Below, one piece after another: positions 41,608-50,072 of a stretch of 64,000 nt of DNA. The notes beneath the pieces were generated by a model. That model was not told where the DNA came from and searched no databases. It saw only the letters and a list, made by a program, of their open reading frames with translations. Position 1 is the first letter of the stretch; the number at the start of each line of letters is the position of its first letter. The position numbers and the translations under genes are program-made. The stretch comes from SZUA-320 sp963707875 (GTDB taxonomy: Bacteria > Gemmatimonadota > Gemmatimonadetes > Gemmatimonadales > GWC2-71-9): the NCBI GenBank assembly GCA_963707875.1, contig CAVPRU010000001.1, positions 744,001 through 808,000 of the forward strand, given 5' to 3'.

Positions 41608-42692
41608 GAGTCGTGCTTGACGCCAGGCAGGTCGAGGACACCCTCACCGGCGTTGGTCGCTATGCCCTGAACCTGGTACGCCACCTGGCACTCCTGGATC
41701 GCGAGAATGAGTACATCGTGCTGCGCCGCACCGGTGTTGCCCAAGCCCTCGTGACCCAGGACAACTTTCGGGAACTTCGGGTTCCCTTTCACATTTCGAC
41801 CTGGGCCAACCTTGTCGGTGGTTCTCGCGTCATCAATCCGCTGCGCGCTGATATCTATCACGCGCTCCATCACTTCCTGCCGCTGGGCGTTCGGGCACGG
41901 CAGGTGATCGTCACGCTGCACGATCTCATCTGGGTGAAATATTCCCACCTGGCCTATGATTCCCGGTGGCTGCGATGGTCACGTCGTCGATTGTACGGAC
42001 CGGCCATTGGTTACACCCTCCGCCGGGCCGATCATATCGTTGCGATTTCACACTTCACGGAACAGGAAGCGGCAGCCCATTACGATCTGCCGGCTGGGAA
42101 GATGACGACGATTCATCACGGGATGAGCGTTCTGGCAGACGCTGTGCCGTACGACGGCCCGACACCGTTCATGCTTTCGCTGGGACATTCCAAACCGTAC
42201 AAGAACATCCCCCGAGTGATCAGGGCCTTTCACCAAGTGACAACCAGGCACCCTGAGGTGCATCTGATCATCGCGGGGCGAGGGGACGGCTATCCTGCTC
42301 TCCATCAACTGGCCAGCAGGTTGGGGGTGTCCAAGGTGCATTTCCTGGGCCAATTGAGCGATTCGGAGCTGGTGGGCCATTTCAAGAGTGCCCTCTTCCT
42401 GGCGTTTCCCTCTCTGGTGGAAGGCTTCGGTCTGCCCCTGGTCGAAGCCATGGCGCATGGCTGCCCGGTCCTGACGTCCCGCCATTCAGCCATGGCCGAA
42501 ATCGTGGGCGACGCCGCCGTGCTGGTCGATCCCATGAGCGTTGAGGCGATCGCCGACGGAATGAACCGCTTGATTGAGGAGGGATCGCTTCGACAGGCCC
42601 TGGCGCTCAAGGGCCCGGAACGAGCGTCGAGGTTTACCTGGACCGAGTGTGCGGAAAGAACCCTGAAGCTGTACCATGAGGTGATGTCATGA
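41604..42692 (+). CDS. GT4-family glycosyltransferase
   Basis: 362 residues from TTG 41604, overlapping the methyltransferase stop and preceded by a GGAGAG box; GTG 41613 is a possible alternative. Two Rossmann domains of the GT-B fold. N-terminal: VLDARQVEDTLTGVGRYALNL and VTLHDLIWVKY. C-terminal: FMLSLGHSKPYKNIPRVIRAF, LIIAGRGDGYPAL, VHFLGQLSDSELVGHF and the nucleotide-sugar site PSLVEGFGLPLVEAMAHGCPV, with the paired Glu of EX7E. It probably adds a hexose to a surface glycan or lipid-linked sugar. Only two genes are present, so no full polysaccharide locus. Confidence 0.92.
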   Translation: MRVVLDARQVEDTLTGVGRYALNLVRHLALLDRENEYIVLRRTGVAQALVTQDNFRELRVPFHISTWANLVGGSRVINPLRADIYHALHHFLPLGVRARQVIVTLHDLIWVKYSHLAYDSRWLRWSRRRLYGPAIGYTLRRADHIVAISHFTEQEAAAHYDLPAGKMTTIHHGMSVLADAVPYDGPTPFMLSLGHSKPYKNIPRVIRAFHQVTTRHPEVHLIIAGRGDGYPALHQLASRLGVSKVHFLGQLSDSELVGHFKSALFLAFPSLVEGFGLPLVEAMAHGCPVLTSRHSAMAEIVGDAAVLVDPMSVEAIADGMNRLIEEGSLRQALALKGPERASRFTWTECAERTLKLYHEVMS

Positions 42693-42862
42693 TGAGGGCC
42701 CTCGTCACCGTCGGTGGTGGCTCGACCAACGGAACCGGCATGAAACACCGCCAGGTGATTCCCCGAAGGTGAGGCCGGCGATTCCAACCTCGCCAACTGA
42801 GGTGGCGTACCGGGCTCCAAAGGGAGTAAGATCTGACGCCCCAAACCGCGACTGAGGTTCAG

Positions 42863-44320
42863 ATGACCCTGCGCACCGCCATCCGACGGGCCGCCACCCC
42901 GACCATCGCCGCCTTGCTCGTGGCCATCGGCGCCACGTTCCTCCCCGCCCAGACCCGGCCCAATCCCGCCGCCGACCCGGACGTCCTCGGTGCCCAGCGG
43001 CTCTTCTCGGCCTGGCTCGAGGCCCAGATCGCCTACCGCAGTCTTCCCGGAATCGTGGTCGGGGTCGTGGCCGACCAGCAGCTGGTCTGGGCCGCGGGCT
43101 TCGGCTATGCCGACCTCGAGGCCAGGCTCCCGATGACTCCGGCCACCAAGTTCCGGATGGCCTCCCACAGCAAGCTCTTCACGGCGACCGCCATCATGCA
43201 GCTGCGGGAACAGGGCCAGGTCGGCCTCGACGACCCGGTCTCGAAGTACCTGCCATGGTTCAAGATCAAGCCGGCCGATCCGGGCGACCCGCCGATCACC
43301 ATCGGCGAGCTGCTGACCCACAGTTCCGGACTTCCCCGCGAGGCCGGGGGGCACTGGAGCAGCCTTGAGTTTCCCACCCGGGAGCAGCTGCAGGCCCTGA
43401 TCACCGAACGACAGGCCGCCTTCTCCCCCGAGGTTCGTTGGAAGTACTCCAATCTGGCCTACTCCATGGCTGGCCTGGTCGTCGAGACGGTGAGTGGCCA
43501 GTCGTGGGCCGACTACGTCGAGCAGCACATCTACCGTCCGCTCGGCATGAGTTCGTCCAGCGTCGACCAGCCGGTGTCCGGACTGGCCGTGGGGTACGAC
43601 AGTCGGATGCCGGATGGATCGCGCGCCGTCATGCCGTTCGTCGATGCCCGGGGGATGGGCTCCGCCACCGGCGTCACTTCGACCGTGGAAGACATGGCCA
43701 AGTTCGTCTCGGCTCAGTTCCGAACGGGAGCCATGGGGGGTCGGCAGATCCTCAGCACCGGCTCGCTCCGGGAAATGCATCGGGTCAGGATGCTCGAGAA
43801 CGACTGGACCCGTGGCTACGCCATCGGCTTCGCGGTGAACCGGGTCGGGGACAAGCTCTACATCGGGCATGGAGGGGGTTACCCCGGGTATACCACCAAC
43901 ACCCTGATCCAACTGGACAGCAAGGTCGGGGTGATCGTCCTCACCAATACCAACGATTCCGACCCGGGCGACATCGCGTCCAAGCTGATGAGCACCGTCG
44001 GAGAGGCAGTGGCGAAGGCGACGGCGATCAAGCCTGAGGTCGTGGCCTGGGATCCTGCCTGGGCCCGCTTCGCCGGCCGGTATCGATCACGTGGCCGGGA
44101 GTCACAGGTGGTCCTCCTCAACCAGAAGCTGGTGCTCTTCACCCCGAGCGGGGACAATATCAATCCGACGGAGCTGGTCCCGACAGGGAAGGGACAGTTC
44201 CGCTACGTTGCCCCCGGCGGCGGTGGACCTGTGGGCGAAGTGGTCCGGTTCCTGGAGGAGAACGGGCGAGTGGTCCGGATGATCACCGGCGACTCGTACG
44301 CTGACCGGGTGCAGCCATAG
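42863..44320 (+). CDS. secreted class C beta-lactamase-fold serine hydrolase
   Basis: 485 residues with GAGG five bases before the ATG. Signal peptide (IAALLVAIGATFLPAQ). The serine-hydrolase motifs are complete: SHSK (RMASHSKLFTATA), YSN (KYSNLAYSMAG) and HGGG (YIGHGGGYPG). Residues ~370-485 form an extra C-terminal beta domain (PAWARFAGRYRSRGRESQVVL...), as in esterase EstB and D-aminopeptidase-like members. Likely a D-peptidase or esterase, not a resistance enzyme. TAAGAT at 42828-42833 may be its -10. A small membrane protein gene begins directly at its stop. Confidence 0.88.
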   Translation: MTLRTAIRRAATPTIAALLVAIGATFLPAQTRPNPAADPDVLGAQRLFSAWLEAQIAYRSLPGIVVGVVADQQLVWAAGFGYADLEARLPMTPATKFRMASHSKLFTATAIMQLREQGQVGLDDPVSKYLPWFKIKPADPGDPPITIGELLTHSSGLPREAGGHWSSLEFPTREQLQALITERQAAFSPEVRWKYSNLAYSMAGLVVETVSGQSWADYVEQHIYRPLGMSSSSVDQPVSGLAVGYDSRMPDGSRAVMPFVDARGMGSATGVTSTVEDMAKFVSAQFRTGAMGGRQILSTGSLREMHRVRMLENDWTRGYAIGFAVNRVGDKLYIGHGGGYPGYTTNTLIQLDSKVGVIVLTNTNDSDPGDIASKLMSTVGEAVAKATAIKPEVVAWDPAWARFAGRYRSRGRESQVVLLNQKLVLFTPSGDNINPTELVPTGKGQFRYVAPGGGGPVGEVVRFLEENGRVVRMITGDSYADRVQP

Positions 44321-44602
44321 ATGTCGATCCGCGGTCGGCACGTCGGCCTGACCTGGTCCGGCACCGTCCTGTTCGCCCTCGGTGCATGGTCGGTGGCCAC
44401 ATACATGTACGGCTTGGATCGGGACACCGCCTTCTGGGCTGGCTATTCCGGCGTACTCATGTTCGCGGCACCCCTCCTCCTGACCTGGGCCTGGTCGAAG
44501 GCACCTGGCTGGCGTCACCCCCAGCGACGGGAGTGGGTCAAGGGCGGCCTGATCGTCGCGGGGATGCTCTGGGTGGGCGGCTTGCTCTGGCCCTTCATGT
44601 GA
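44321..44602 (+). CDS. small membrane protein of unknown function
   Basis: 93 residues; the ATG directly follows the TAG of the hydrolase gene, so expression should be coupled. Three hydrophobic segments (about 10-30, 38-58 and 73-92) with a basic loop (PGWRHPQRREWVKG) between the last two. The family is not recognised. Confidence 0.65.
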   Translation: MSIRGRHVGLTWSGTVLFALGAWSVATYMYGLDRDTAFWAGYSGVLMFAAPLLLTWAWSKAPGWRHPQRREWVKGGLIVAGMLWVGGLLWPFM

Positions 44603-44648
44603 CCGTGCAGTCCTCGATCCGGAACACCTCACCTGGGAGGCACTTGCA

Positions 44649-45761
44649 TTGAAGATCACCCGGATCCTGGCTTACCGGGTCGAACTCCCCCTCCATGAGA
44701 CCAGCTACAAATGGAGCGGCGGCAAGTCCGTTACCATCTTCGATAGCACGATCGTCCGGGTCGAAACTGATGCCGGCATCGTCGGGCACGGCGAGGTCTG
44801 TCCCCTGGGGCCCTTCTACCTCCCGGCCTACGCCAACGGGGTGCGAGCCGGCATCCGCGAACTGGCGCCACACCTGATCGGGCACGACCCACGCCAGCTG
44901 ACGAAGCTCAACCGAACCATGGATGCCGCCCTCAAGGGGCACCCCTACGTGAAGAGCGGGATCGACATCGCCTGTTGGGACATCCTGGGCCAGGCCACCG
45001 GTTTGCCGGTCTGCGAACTTCTGGGCGGCCGGTTCGGCGACGACCTCCTGCTCTATCGGGCGATCTCGCAGGAGTCCCCCGCGGAAATGGCCGGCCGGGT
45101 GGCAGGCTACCGGGCCGAAGGGTATCGCCGATTCCAACTCAAGGTAGGGGGGGACCCCGACATGGATATCGAACGGATTCGTGCCGTGGGGGCCCAGCTT
45201 CAGACCGGGGAGCGACTCATCGCCGACGCCAACACCGGTTGGGTCCAGCACGAGGCGGTCCGGGTCACCAAGACCGTCCGTGACATCGACGTCCATATCG
45301 AGCAACCCTGCCTGACCTACGAGGAGTGCCTGGCGGTCAGGCGCCAGTGTCGGCACCCCTTCGTGCTGGATGAGTCGATTGATGACCTGCACACCCTCCT
45401 CAGGGCCAGGGCCGACCTGGCGATGGATGTCGTCAACCTGAAGATCAGCAAGTTCGGGGGCCTGACGAAGATCCGACAGGCCAGGGATCTTTGCGTCAGC
45501 ATGGGGATCGCGATGACCCTGGAGGATTCGTGGGGCTCCGACATCGCCACGGCCACCATTGCCCATCTGGCCCAGAGCACCCCGACCGAGCACCTGTTCA
45601 CCACCACCGACTTCAACAGCTACGTCACCGTCAGCACCGCCGAAGGCGCCCCCCGGCGCTCCAACGGACGGATGGCGGCCTCCCGGGAGCCGGGGCTCGG
45701 TATCACCCCCAGGATGGAGGTCCTCGGGCGCCCGGTCGTGGTAGTTCCCCAAGTCCCCTGA
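44649..45761 (+). CDS. enolase-superfamily enzyme, probably cis-3-hydroxy-L-proline dehydratase
   Basis: 370 residues from TTG 44649 with GGGAGG eight bases upstream. Mandelate racemase/muconate lactonizing enzyme fold: capping domain at both ends and a barrel with catalytic and metal residues in RRFQLKVGGDP (Lys), IADANTGW (Asp, Asn), HIEQPCL (Glu), VLDESIDDL (Asp, Glu) and LKISKFGGL (Lys). The QLKVGG/DANTGW/DESI/KISKFGG set matches cis-3-hydroxy-L-proline dehydratase best, which would feed Pro degradation, but other acid-sugar or dipeptide functions are not excluded. Stand-alone gene. Confidence 0.85.
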   Translation: MKITRILAYRVELPLHETSYKWSGGKSVTIFDSTIVRVETDAGIVGHGEVCPLGPFYLPAYANGVRAGIRELAPHLIGHDPRQLTKLNRTMDAALKGHPYVKSGIDIACWDILGQATGLPVCELLGGRFGDDLLLYRAISQESPAEMAGRVAGYRAEGYRRFQLKVGGDPDMDIERIRAVGAQLQTGERLIADANTGWVQHEAVRVTKTVRDIDVHIEQPCLTYEECLAVRRQCRHPFVLDESIDDLHTLLRARADLAMDVVNLKISKFGGLTKIRQARDLCVSMGIAMTLEDSWGSDIATATIAHLAQSTPTEHLFTTTDFNSYVTVSTAEGAPRRSNGRMAASREPGLGITPRMEVLGRPVVVVPQVP

Positions 45762-46134
45762 ACCTCCCCAGCTCTCCGCAGGCCGCCTCACCCCGGTAGG
45801 CCGCCTCAATTCGACATCCCTCCCCCAGTCACCGCCCCCGAACCTCGTTTTGGGGGCCGTTTTCCAAAAGCCAGAGGACCCCCTCGGGTCCCCCGGTCGA
45901 TTACCAACCCGTGGTGATCAGGCAAGTGATTGACCACCATGGAGTTGGGTAGGCAGTCAGCGGCCTGGAAAGCAGCGGCCCACCTCTTGCCCTACTTCGT
46001 CTCAGAAGATGGACACTCCTCCAGGAACCAGACTATCGTCGGGGCCTGGGAGAAACGCCCTCTGAGCCTGGCCGAGGCGGAAGGCGAAGCGACGGGGCGC
46101 CGCCCCGACAGACGGATCAACTGGAGCCGGACCG
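45762..46134. other. intergenic gap of about 370 bp
   Basis: No supported gene. A six-base-pair hairpin (GGACCC / GGGTCC, 45876-45891) follows the enolase-superfamily gene and could be a weak terminator. TATCGT near 46034 is a possible -10 for the lipoprotein gene at 46135. Nothing else stands out. Confidence 0.3.
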
Positions 46135-46545
46135 ATGTGGGCAGCACGGAGTCAGATGACGGTGGCAGCACTCGGGCTGGTCCTGAGTCTCGCGGCCTGT
46201 GGCAATCCCCTGGAACCGTCAGCGGTTCCGGGCGGGAGCGACTCGCCGAACCTGGTGCTCCAGGACCCGCGAACTCTGGCCTCCGTCATCGGGGATGCCT
46301 CTGACCGAATTGTCCCCTCGCTGGCTGCGGGGACCGAGCGGGATCTGCTGGCCGGTGCTCTTGGCAATCTGTACGCCGCCCTGGAGACCGGGGCGGTGGT
46401 GAAGATCCGCCTGGCACTCGGCCCGACCGAGTCGGCCCTGGGTCGATATGCGGAACGACCTTCCGCCGACGGGGCACCGGAGCCTGAACTGGACGCGATT
46501 TGGCTGGCCGTGGTGGTGGTCGCCGAGGACGTGGGAAGTCACTGA
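46135..46545 (+). CDS. small lipoprotein of unknown function
   Basis: 136 residues with GGAG about eight bases before ATG 46135; ATG 46156 is an alternative. Signal with lipobox (LVLSLAACGNP). The mature ~115 residues are largely helical and Ala/Leu-rich (GTERDLLAGALGNLYAALETGAVVKIRLAL). No recognised domain. It sits 76 bases before the collagen-like gene and could be transcribed with it. Confidence 0.7.
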   Translation: MWAARSQMTVAALGLVLSLAACGNPLEPSAVPGGSDSPNLVLQDPRTLASVIGDASDRIVPSLAAGTERDLLAGALGNLYAALETGAVVKIRLALGPTESALGRYAERPSADGAPEPELDAIWLAVVVVAEDVGSH

Positions 46546-46621
46546 AGCAAGGGAACTCCGGCCGGGAAGAGCCGCCGGGCAATCGTCAGCTCCTGTTGAT
46601 GACACGTGGTTGAGGGATACG

Positions 46622-47629
46622 ATGAGATCAGACATCCAGCAGTCAGCGGCCAAGGCCGCGCGGGTTCCGGGCATCCTGGCCGTGTTGCTCGTCATCCCCG
46701 CGCTCGCGATGGCCCAGGCACCAACATCCTCCCCGCCGAACCCGGCTCCTGGATCGGCGCTCTATTTCTGCTACCTGCCCAGATCAGGAACGGTTTACCG
46801 GATCAAGGAGGAGGGTCTCCCCCGGTCCTGCGACCGGCTGGCCCAGGAGTTCAGCTGGACCGTGCCGGCCCCGCCCAGTCCCCCCGAAAAGGGACCGCAG
46901 GGCGACAAGGGTGATGAGGGTCCGGCCGGCCCGATCGGGCCGGTTGGAGCGACCGGCCCGGAGGGTCCGGCTGGTCCCGCAGGTGCCATTGGACCGGTTG
47001 GCCCTGTAGGTCCCATCGGCCCAACCGGAACCCCGGGTCCCCAGGGGGCAGCGGGGCCTCAAGGCCCGTGGGGCAGCACCGGCGTAGCGGGTCCCCAGGG
47101 ACCCGCGGGCGCTGTGGGTCCGGTCGGGCCGGTGGGTCCGGCTGGCCTTCAGGGTCCCATTGGGGCGACGGGCGCGGATGGTCCACAAGGTCCAATTGGC
47201 CTTGTCGGTCCCGCTGGAGTTATCGGCCCCCAAGGCCCGGCAGGCGCTGATGGCGCGGCCGGAGCGCCTGGCGCTCAGGGTCCGATCGGTCCGGCCGGCC
47301 CCCAAGGCCCGGCTGGAGCGACCGGCGCAGCGGGGCCGATGGGTCCCGCAGGTCTTCAGGGTCCGGCTGGCCTGATCGGATGGCAACGGATTGCGGGAAC
47401 CGCGACAGCCTCAAACAACACCACGCCCAAGACGGCCACGGCCAGCTGCGGCGGAGGTCAGGTCGTGGTCGGCGGAGGGCACATCCTCACCGGGAACCAA
47501 ACCGAGCGTCGGTCGGTCGTCGAAAGCTATGCCAGCGCCGACGGCACCTGGACCATCACTGCCAGGAACTTCAACGGCAGCGGCAACTGGGCCGTCCAGG
47601 CCTTCGTGGTCTGCGTCAATCAGCCGTAG
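46622..47629 (+). CDS. secreted collagen-like triple-helix protein
   Basis: 335 residues with GAGGG five bases before the ATG. Sec signal (about 1-31), a short N-terminal region with two Cys (LYFCYLPRSGTVYRIKEEGLPRSC), then 54 uninterrupted Gly-X-Y triplets at residues 91-252, mostly GPA, GPI, GPV, GPQ and GAT/GAA, with one KGD and few charges. A ~83-residue C-terminal domain follows (TATASCGGGQVVVGGGHILTG, ITARNFNGSGNWAVQAFVVC), which may act as the trimerisation or binding head. Should form a trimeric rod at the cell surface or outside. Bacterial prolines are not hydroxylated as a rule. Confidence 0.92.
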   Translation: MRSDIQQSAAKAARVPGILAVLLVIPALAMAQAPTSSPPNPAPGSALYFCYLPRSGTVYRIKEEGLPRSCDRLAQEFSWTVPAPPSPPEKGPQGDKGDEGPAGPIGPVGATGPEGPAGPAGAIGPVGPVGPIGPTGTPGPQGAAGPQGPWGSTGVAGPQGPAGAVGPVGPVGPAGLQGPIGATGADGPQGPIGLVGPAGVIGPQGPAGADGAAGAPGAQGPIGPAGPQGPAGATGAAGPMGPAGLQGPAGLIGWQRIAGTATASNNTTPKTATASCGGGQVVVGGGHILTGNQTERRSVVESYASADGTWTITARNFNGSGNWAVQAFVVCVNQP

Positions 47630-47656
47630 TCACCACCCACGGGTGGTACCCACCTC

Positions 47657-47688
47657 AAGGCCTCCCGGTTGAACAGCCGGGGGGCCTT
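47657..47688. terminator. hairpin terminator downstream of the collagen-like gene
   Basis: A 12-bp stem (AAGGCCTCCCGG / CCGGGGGGCCTT, one G-T wobble) with an eight-base loop, 27 bases after the stop codon. No T tract follows on the plus strand. Confidence 0.55.
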
Positions 47689-47836
47689 GCGGCATCCAAC
47701 CAAAGGGCCCCGCGCTTCGGGGTGCTGGCGTTCTCCAGATACCGCGCGTAGAATCACCCCAAGGGCACCCTGCCCGGTTGACGATACCCTCGGCGTCCGC
47801 TGGCGATTGCCCCCCAGGATACCGCCGGCGAGCGTC

Positions 47837-50053
47837 ATGCGATGGTGGATCACAGTATTCGCCCGAGCCCCCTGCCCTCATGCCCATGTCCCGGACCTCC
47901 CATTGAACGATCACGCGAGATCCCCCGAGCACGGCGCCAGCGAAGTGGAGACGCTCAGGGCCCGGGTCGCCGAACTCGAGGCCACTGGCAGGGGCCACGA
48001 CCAGGCTGCGACCGGGGAGTATGCGGCAACCGCGGCCATCCTGGAAACCGCGCTGGACGCCATCATCTCGATGGATGAGGAAGGCAGGATCACCGAGTTC
48101 AATCCGGCCGCTGAACGGATGTTCGGGTACCGCCGGGCGGACCTGTTGGGCCAGCCCCTCGTTGAGGCCATCATCCCTCCTGCCTACCAGGACGCCCACC
48201 GCTTCGGCCTTGCTCGTTTTCTGGCGACCGGGGCCGGGCCGGTCCTGAACCGGCGGATCGAAGTCTCGGCCCGGCGCGCCGACGGCACCGAGTTCCCGGT
48301 CGAACTGGCGATCTCTCCCTTCCGTCTGGCTGATGCCTGGGCCTTCACGGCCACCATCCGGGACATCTCGGCGCGCAAGGCGGCCGAGCGGCGGCTGGCG
48401 GCCCAGTACGCGGTCACCCGGATCCTCTCCGAAGTAACCAGCATGGCCGACGCGGCACCCCGGGTGCTCCAGGCCCTGTGCGTGAACCTGGGCTGGAGCG
48501 TTGGACAGTTCTGGCAGATCGATCAAGGCGGCCGGCTCGGGGTCACCGCCGTCTGGCAGTCACCCGGGAGCAACCTGACCGGTTTCGTCGGCGTCAGCCG
48601 GAACACCACCCTGAGGACCGAGGAGGGATTGCCGGGTGAGGTGTGGTCAGGCCGTCGCCCCCACTGGATCTCCGACGTCACAGTGGCCCCTGGTTTCTCC
48701 CGGGCCCAGAGTGCCGAGGCCGGCGGACTGCGTGCGGCGTTCGGGTTCCCGATCCTGCTTGGTGAGGAAGTCCTTGGGGTCATGGAGTTCTTCCACCACC
48801 AGATCCGGGAGCCGGAGGAACCCCTGCTCGACATGGTGGCCGCCGTCGGCGGGCAACTCAGTCAGTTCATCGAACGGAGGCGGGCCGAGGAGGCGCTGTC
48901 GCGTAGCGAGGCCCTCCTGGGGCAATCACAGAAGATGGAGGCCATCGGACAACTGGCGGGAGGCGTGGCCCACGATTTCAACAACCTGTTGACGATCATT
49001 TCGGGCTATAGCGAAATGCTGCTCGAGGATCTGGCCAAGGAGGATCCGGCGTTCCACCCGCTGAGCGAGATCCACCGGGCGGGGCAGCGAGCGGCGTCCC
49101 TCACCGGACAACTCCTGGCCTTCAGTCGCAAGCAGGTGGTCGCCCCCGTGGTCGTGGATCTCAACGACATCGTGCGGGAGGCCGAGAAGATGCTCAGCCG
49201 CCTCATCGGGGAGGACGTGGAACTGCGGAGCACCCTCGACCCCCGGATCGGGCCGGTCCGCGTCGATCCGGGTCAGATCCACCAGGTCATCGTCAATCTG
49301 GCGGTGAACGCCCGGGATGCCATGCCCGAGGGAGGGCGACTGGCGATCGAGACCCGAACCGCCGAGGTGGACGTGCACTCCACCGATCGCCGGCCCGACA
49401 ATTGGGCAGGCCGCTACGTCGTGCTGGCCGTGACCGATACGGGTCCGGGGATGGACGAGGACGCCAAGGCCAGGATCTTCGAGCCATTCTTCACCACCAA
49501 GGGCGTCGGCAAGGGGACCGGACTCGGCCTGGCTGTCGTGCACGGAGTCATCGAACAGAGCGGCGGCCACATCACCGTGGAGAGTGCGCCGGGTCAGGGA
49601 ACTTGCTTCCGGATCTACCTGCCGGAGGTGGATAGGGCGCCCCAGGGCAGCCACCCGGCTGCCAGGGAGGTCGGAGCGATGGCAGCATCGGAGACGATTC
49701 TGCTGGTGGAAGATGAGGAGGCCGTCCGCCGGTTCGTCCGGCAGAGGCTCGAGGCCTCAGGGTACACGGTCCTCGAGGCGAGCAACGGCCGGGATGCGCT
49801 CCAGGTCGCTGAGTGCCATGCCGGGGTCATCAACCTGCTGATCTCCGACGTCATCATGCCGGAGATGGGGGGGCGGGTGCTGGCCGAGCGGCTTGGGTCC
49901 GCCCGACCGGATCTCAAGGTGTTGTTCGTGTCGGGCTATACCGACGATGCCGTATTGCGGGCAGGGGTGAGGCAGGCCTCGCGAGCGTTCCTGCAGAAGC
50001 CGTTCACGCCGGCCGGACTGGTCCAGAAGGTCCGGGAGGTCCTGGACCAGTAG
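47837..50053 (+). CDS. hybrid sensor histidine kinase (PAS-GAF-HisKA-HATPase-REC)
   Basis: 738 residues from ATG 47837; the exact start is uncertain. Order: short coiled coil, PAS (about 60-180; AAILETALDAIISMDEEGRITEFN), GAF (about 195-340; VTSMADAAPRVLQALCVNLGW), dimerisation/phosphoacceptor helix with the His in AGGVAHDFNNLLTIISGYS, ATPase (NLAVNARDAMPEGG, DTGPGMDEDAK, GTGLGLAVVHGVI), and a C-terminal receiver (LLVEDEEAVRRF, phosphoacceptor Asp in LISDVIMPEMGG, Lys in FLQKPF). No membrane segment, so a cytosolic sensor. The HDFNNLL box marks the NtrB-like/PAS hybrid group. No cognate regulator is adjacent. Confidence 0.93.
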   Translation: MRWWITVFARAPCPHAHVPDLPLNDHARSPEHGASEVETLRARVAELEATGRGHDQAATGEYAATAAILETALDAIISMDEEGRITEFNPAAERMFGYRRADLLGQPLVEAIIPPAYQDAHRFGLARFLATGAGPVLNRRIEVSARRADGTEFPVELAISPFRLADAWAFTATIRDISARKAAERRLAAQYAVTRILSEVTSMADAAPRVLQALCVNLGWSVGQFWQIDQGGRLGVTAVWQSPGSNLTGFVGVSRNTTLRTEEGLPGEVWSGRRPHWISDVTVAPGFSRAQSAEAGGLRAAFGFPILLGEEVLGVMEFFHHQIREPEEPLLDMVAAVGGQLSQFIERRRAEEALSRSEALLGQSQKMEAIGQLAGGVAHDFNNLLTIISGYSEMLLEDLAKEDPAFHPLSEIHRAGQRAASLTGQLLAFSRKQVVAPVVVDLNDIVREAEKMLSRLIGEDVELRSTLDPRIGPVRVDPGQIHQVIVNLAVNARDAMPEGGRLAIETRTAEVDVHSTDRRPDNWAGRYVVLAVTDTGPGMDEDAKARIFEPFFTTKGVGKGTGLGLAVVHGVIEQSGGHITVESAPGQGTCFRIYLPEVDRAPQGSHPAAREVGAMAASETILLVEDEEAVRRFVRQRLEASGYTVLEASNGRDALQVAECHAGVINLLISDVIMPEMGGRVLAERLGSARPDLKVLFVSGYTDDAVLRAGVRQASRAFLQKPFTPAGLVQKVREVLDQ

Positions 50054-50072
50054 CCATTGCCCGCCGGTGGCC

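Noticed and set aside
42305..43912. Open frame of 535 codons on the minus strand
   Set aside because: Shadow of the glycosyltransferase end and the serine hydrolase.
46892..47380. Tandem DNA repeat or CRISPR-like array
   Set aside because: The periodicity of nine and multiples of three comes from Gly-X-Y codons in the collagen-like gene; spacers and repeats are not distinct.
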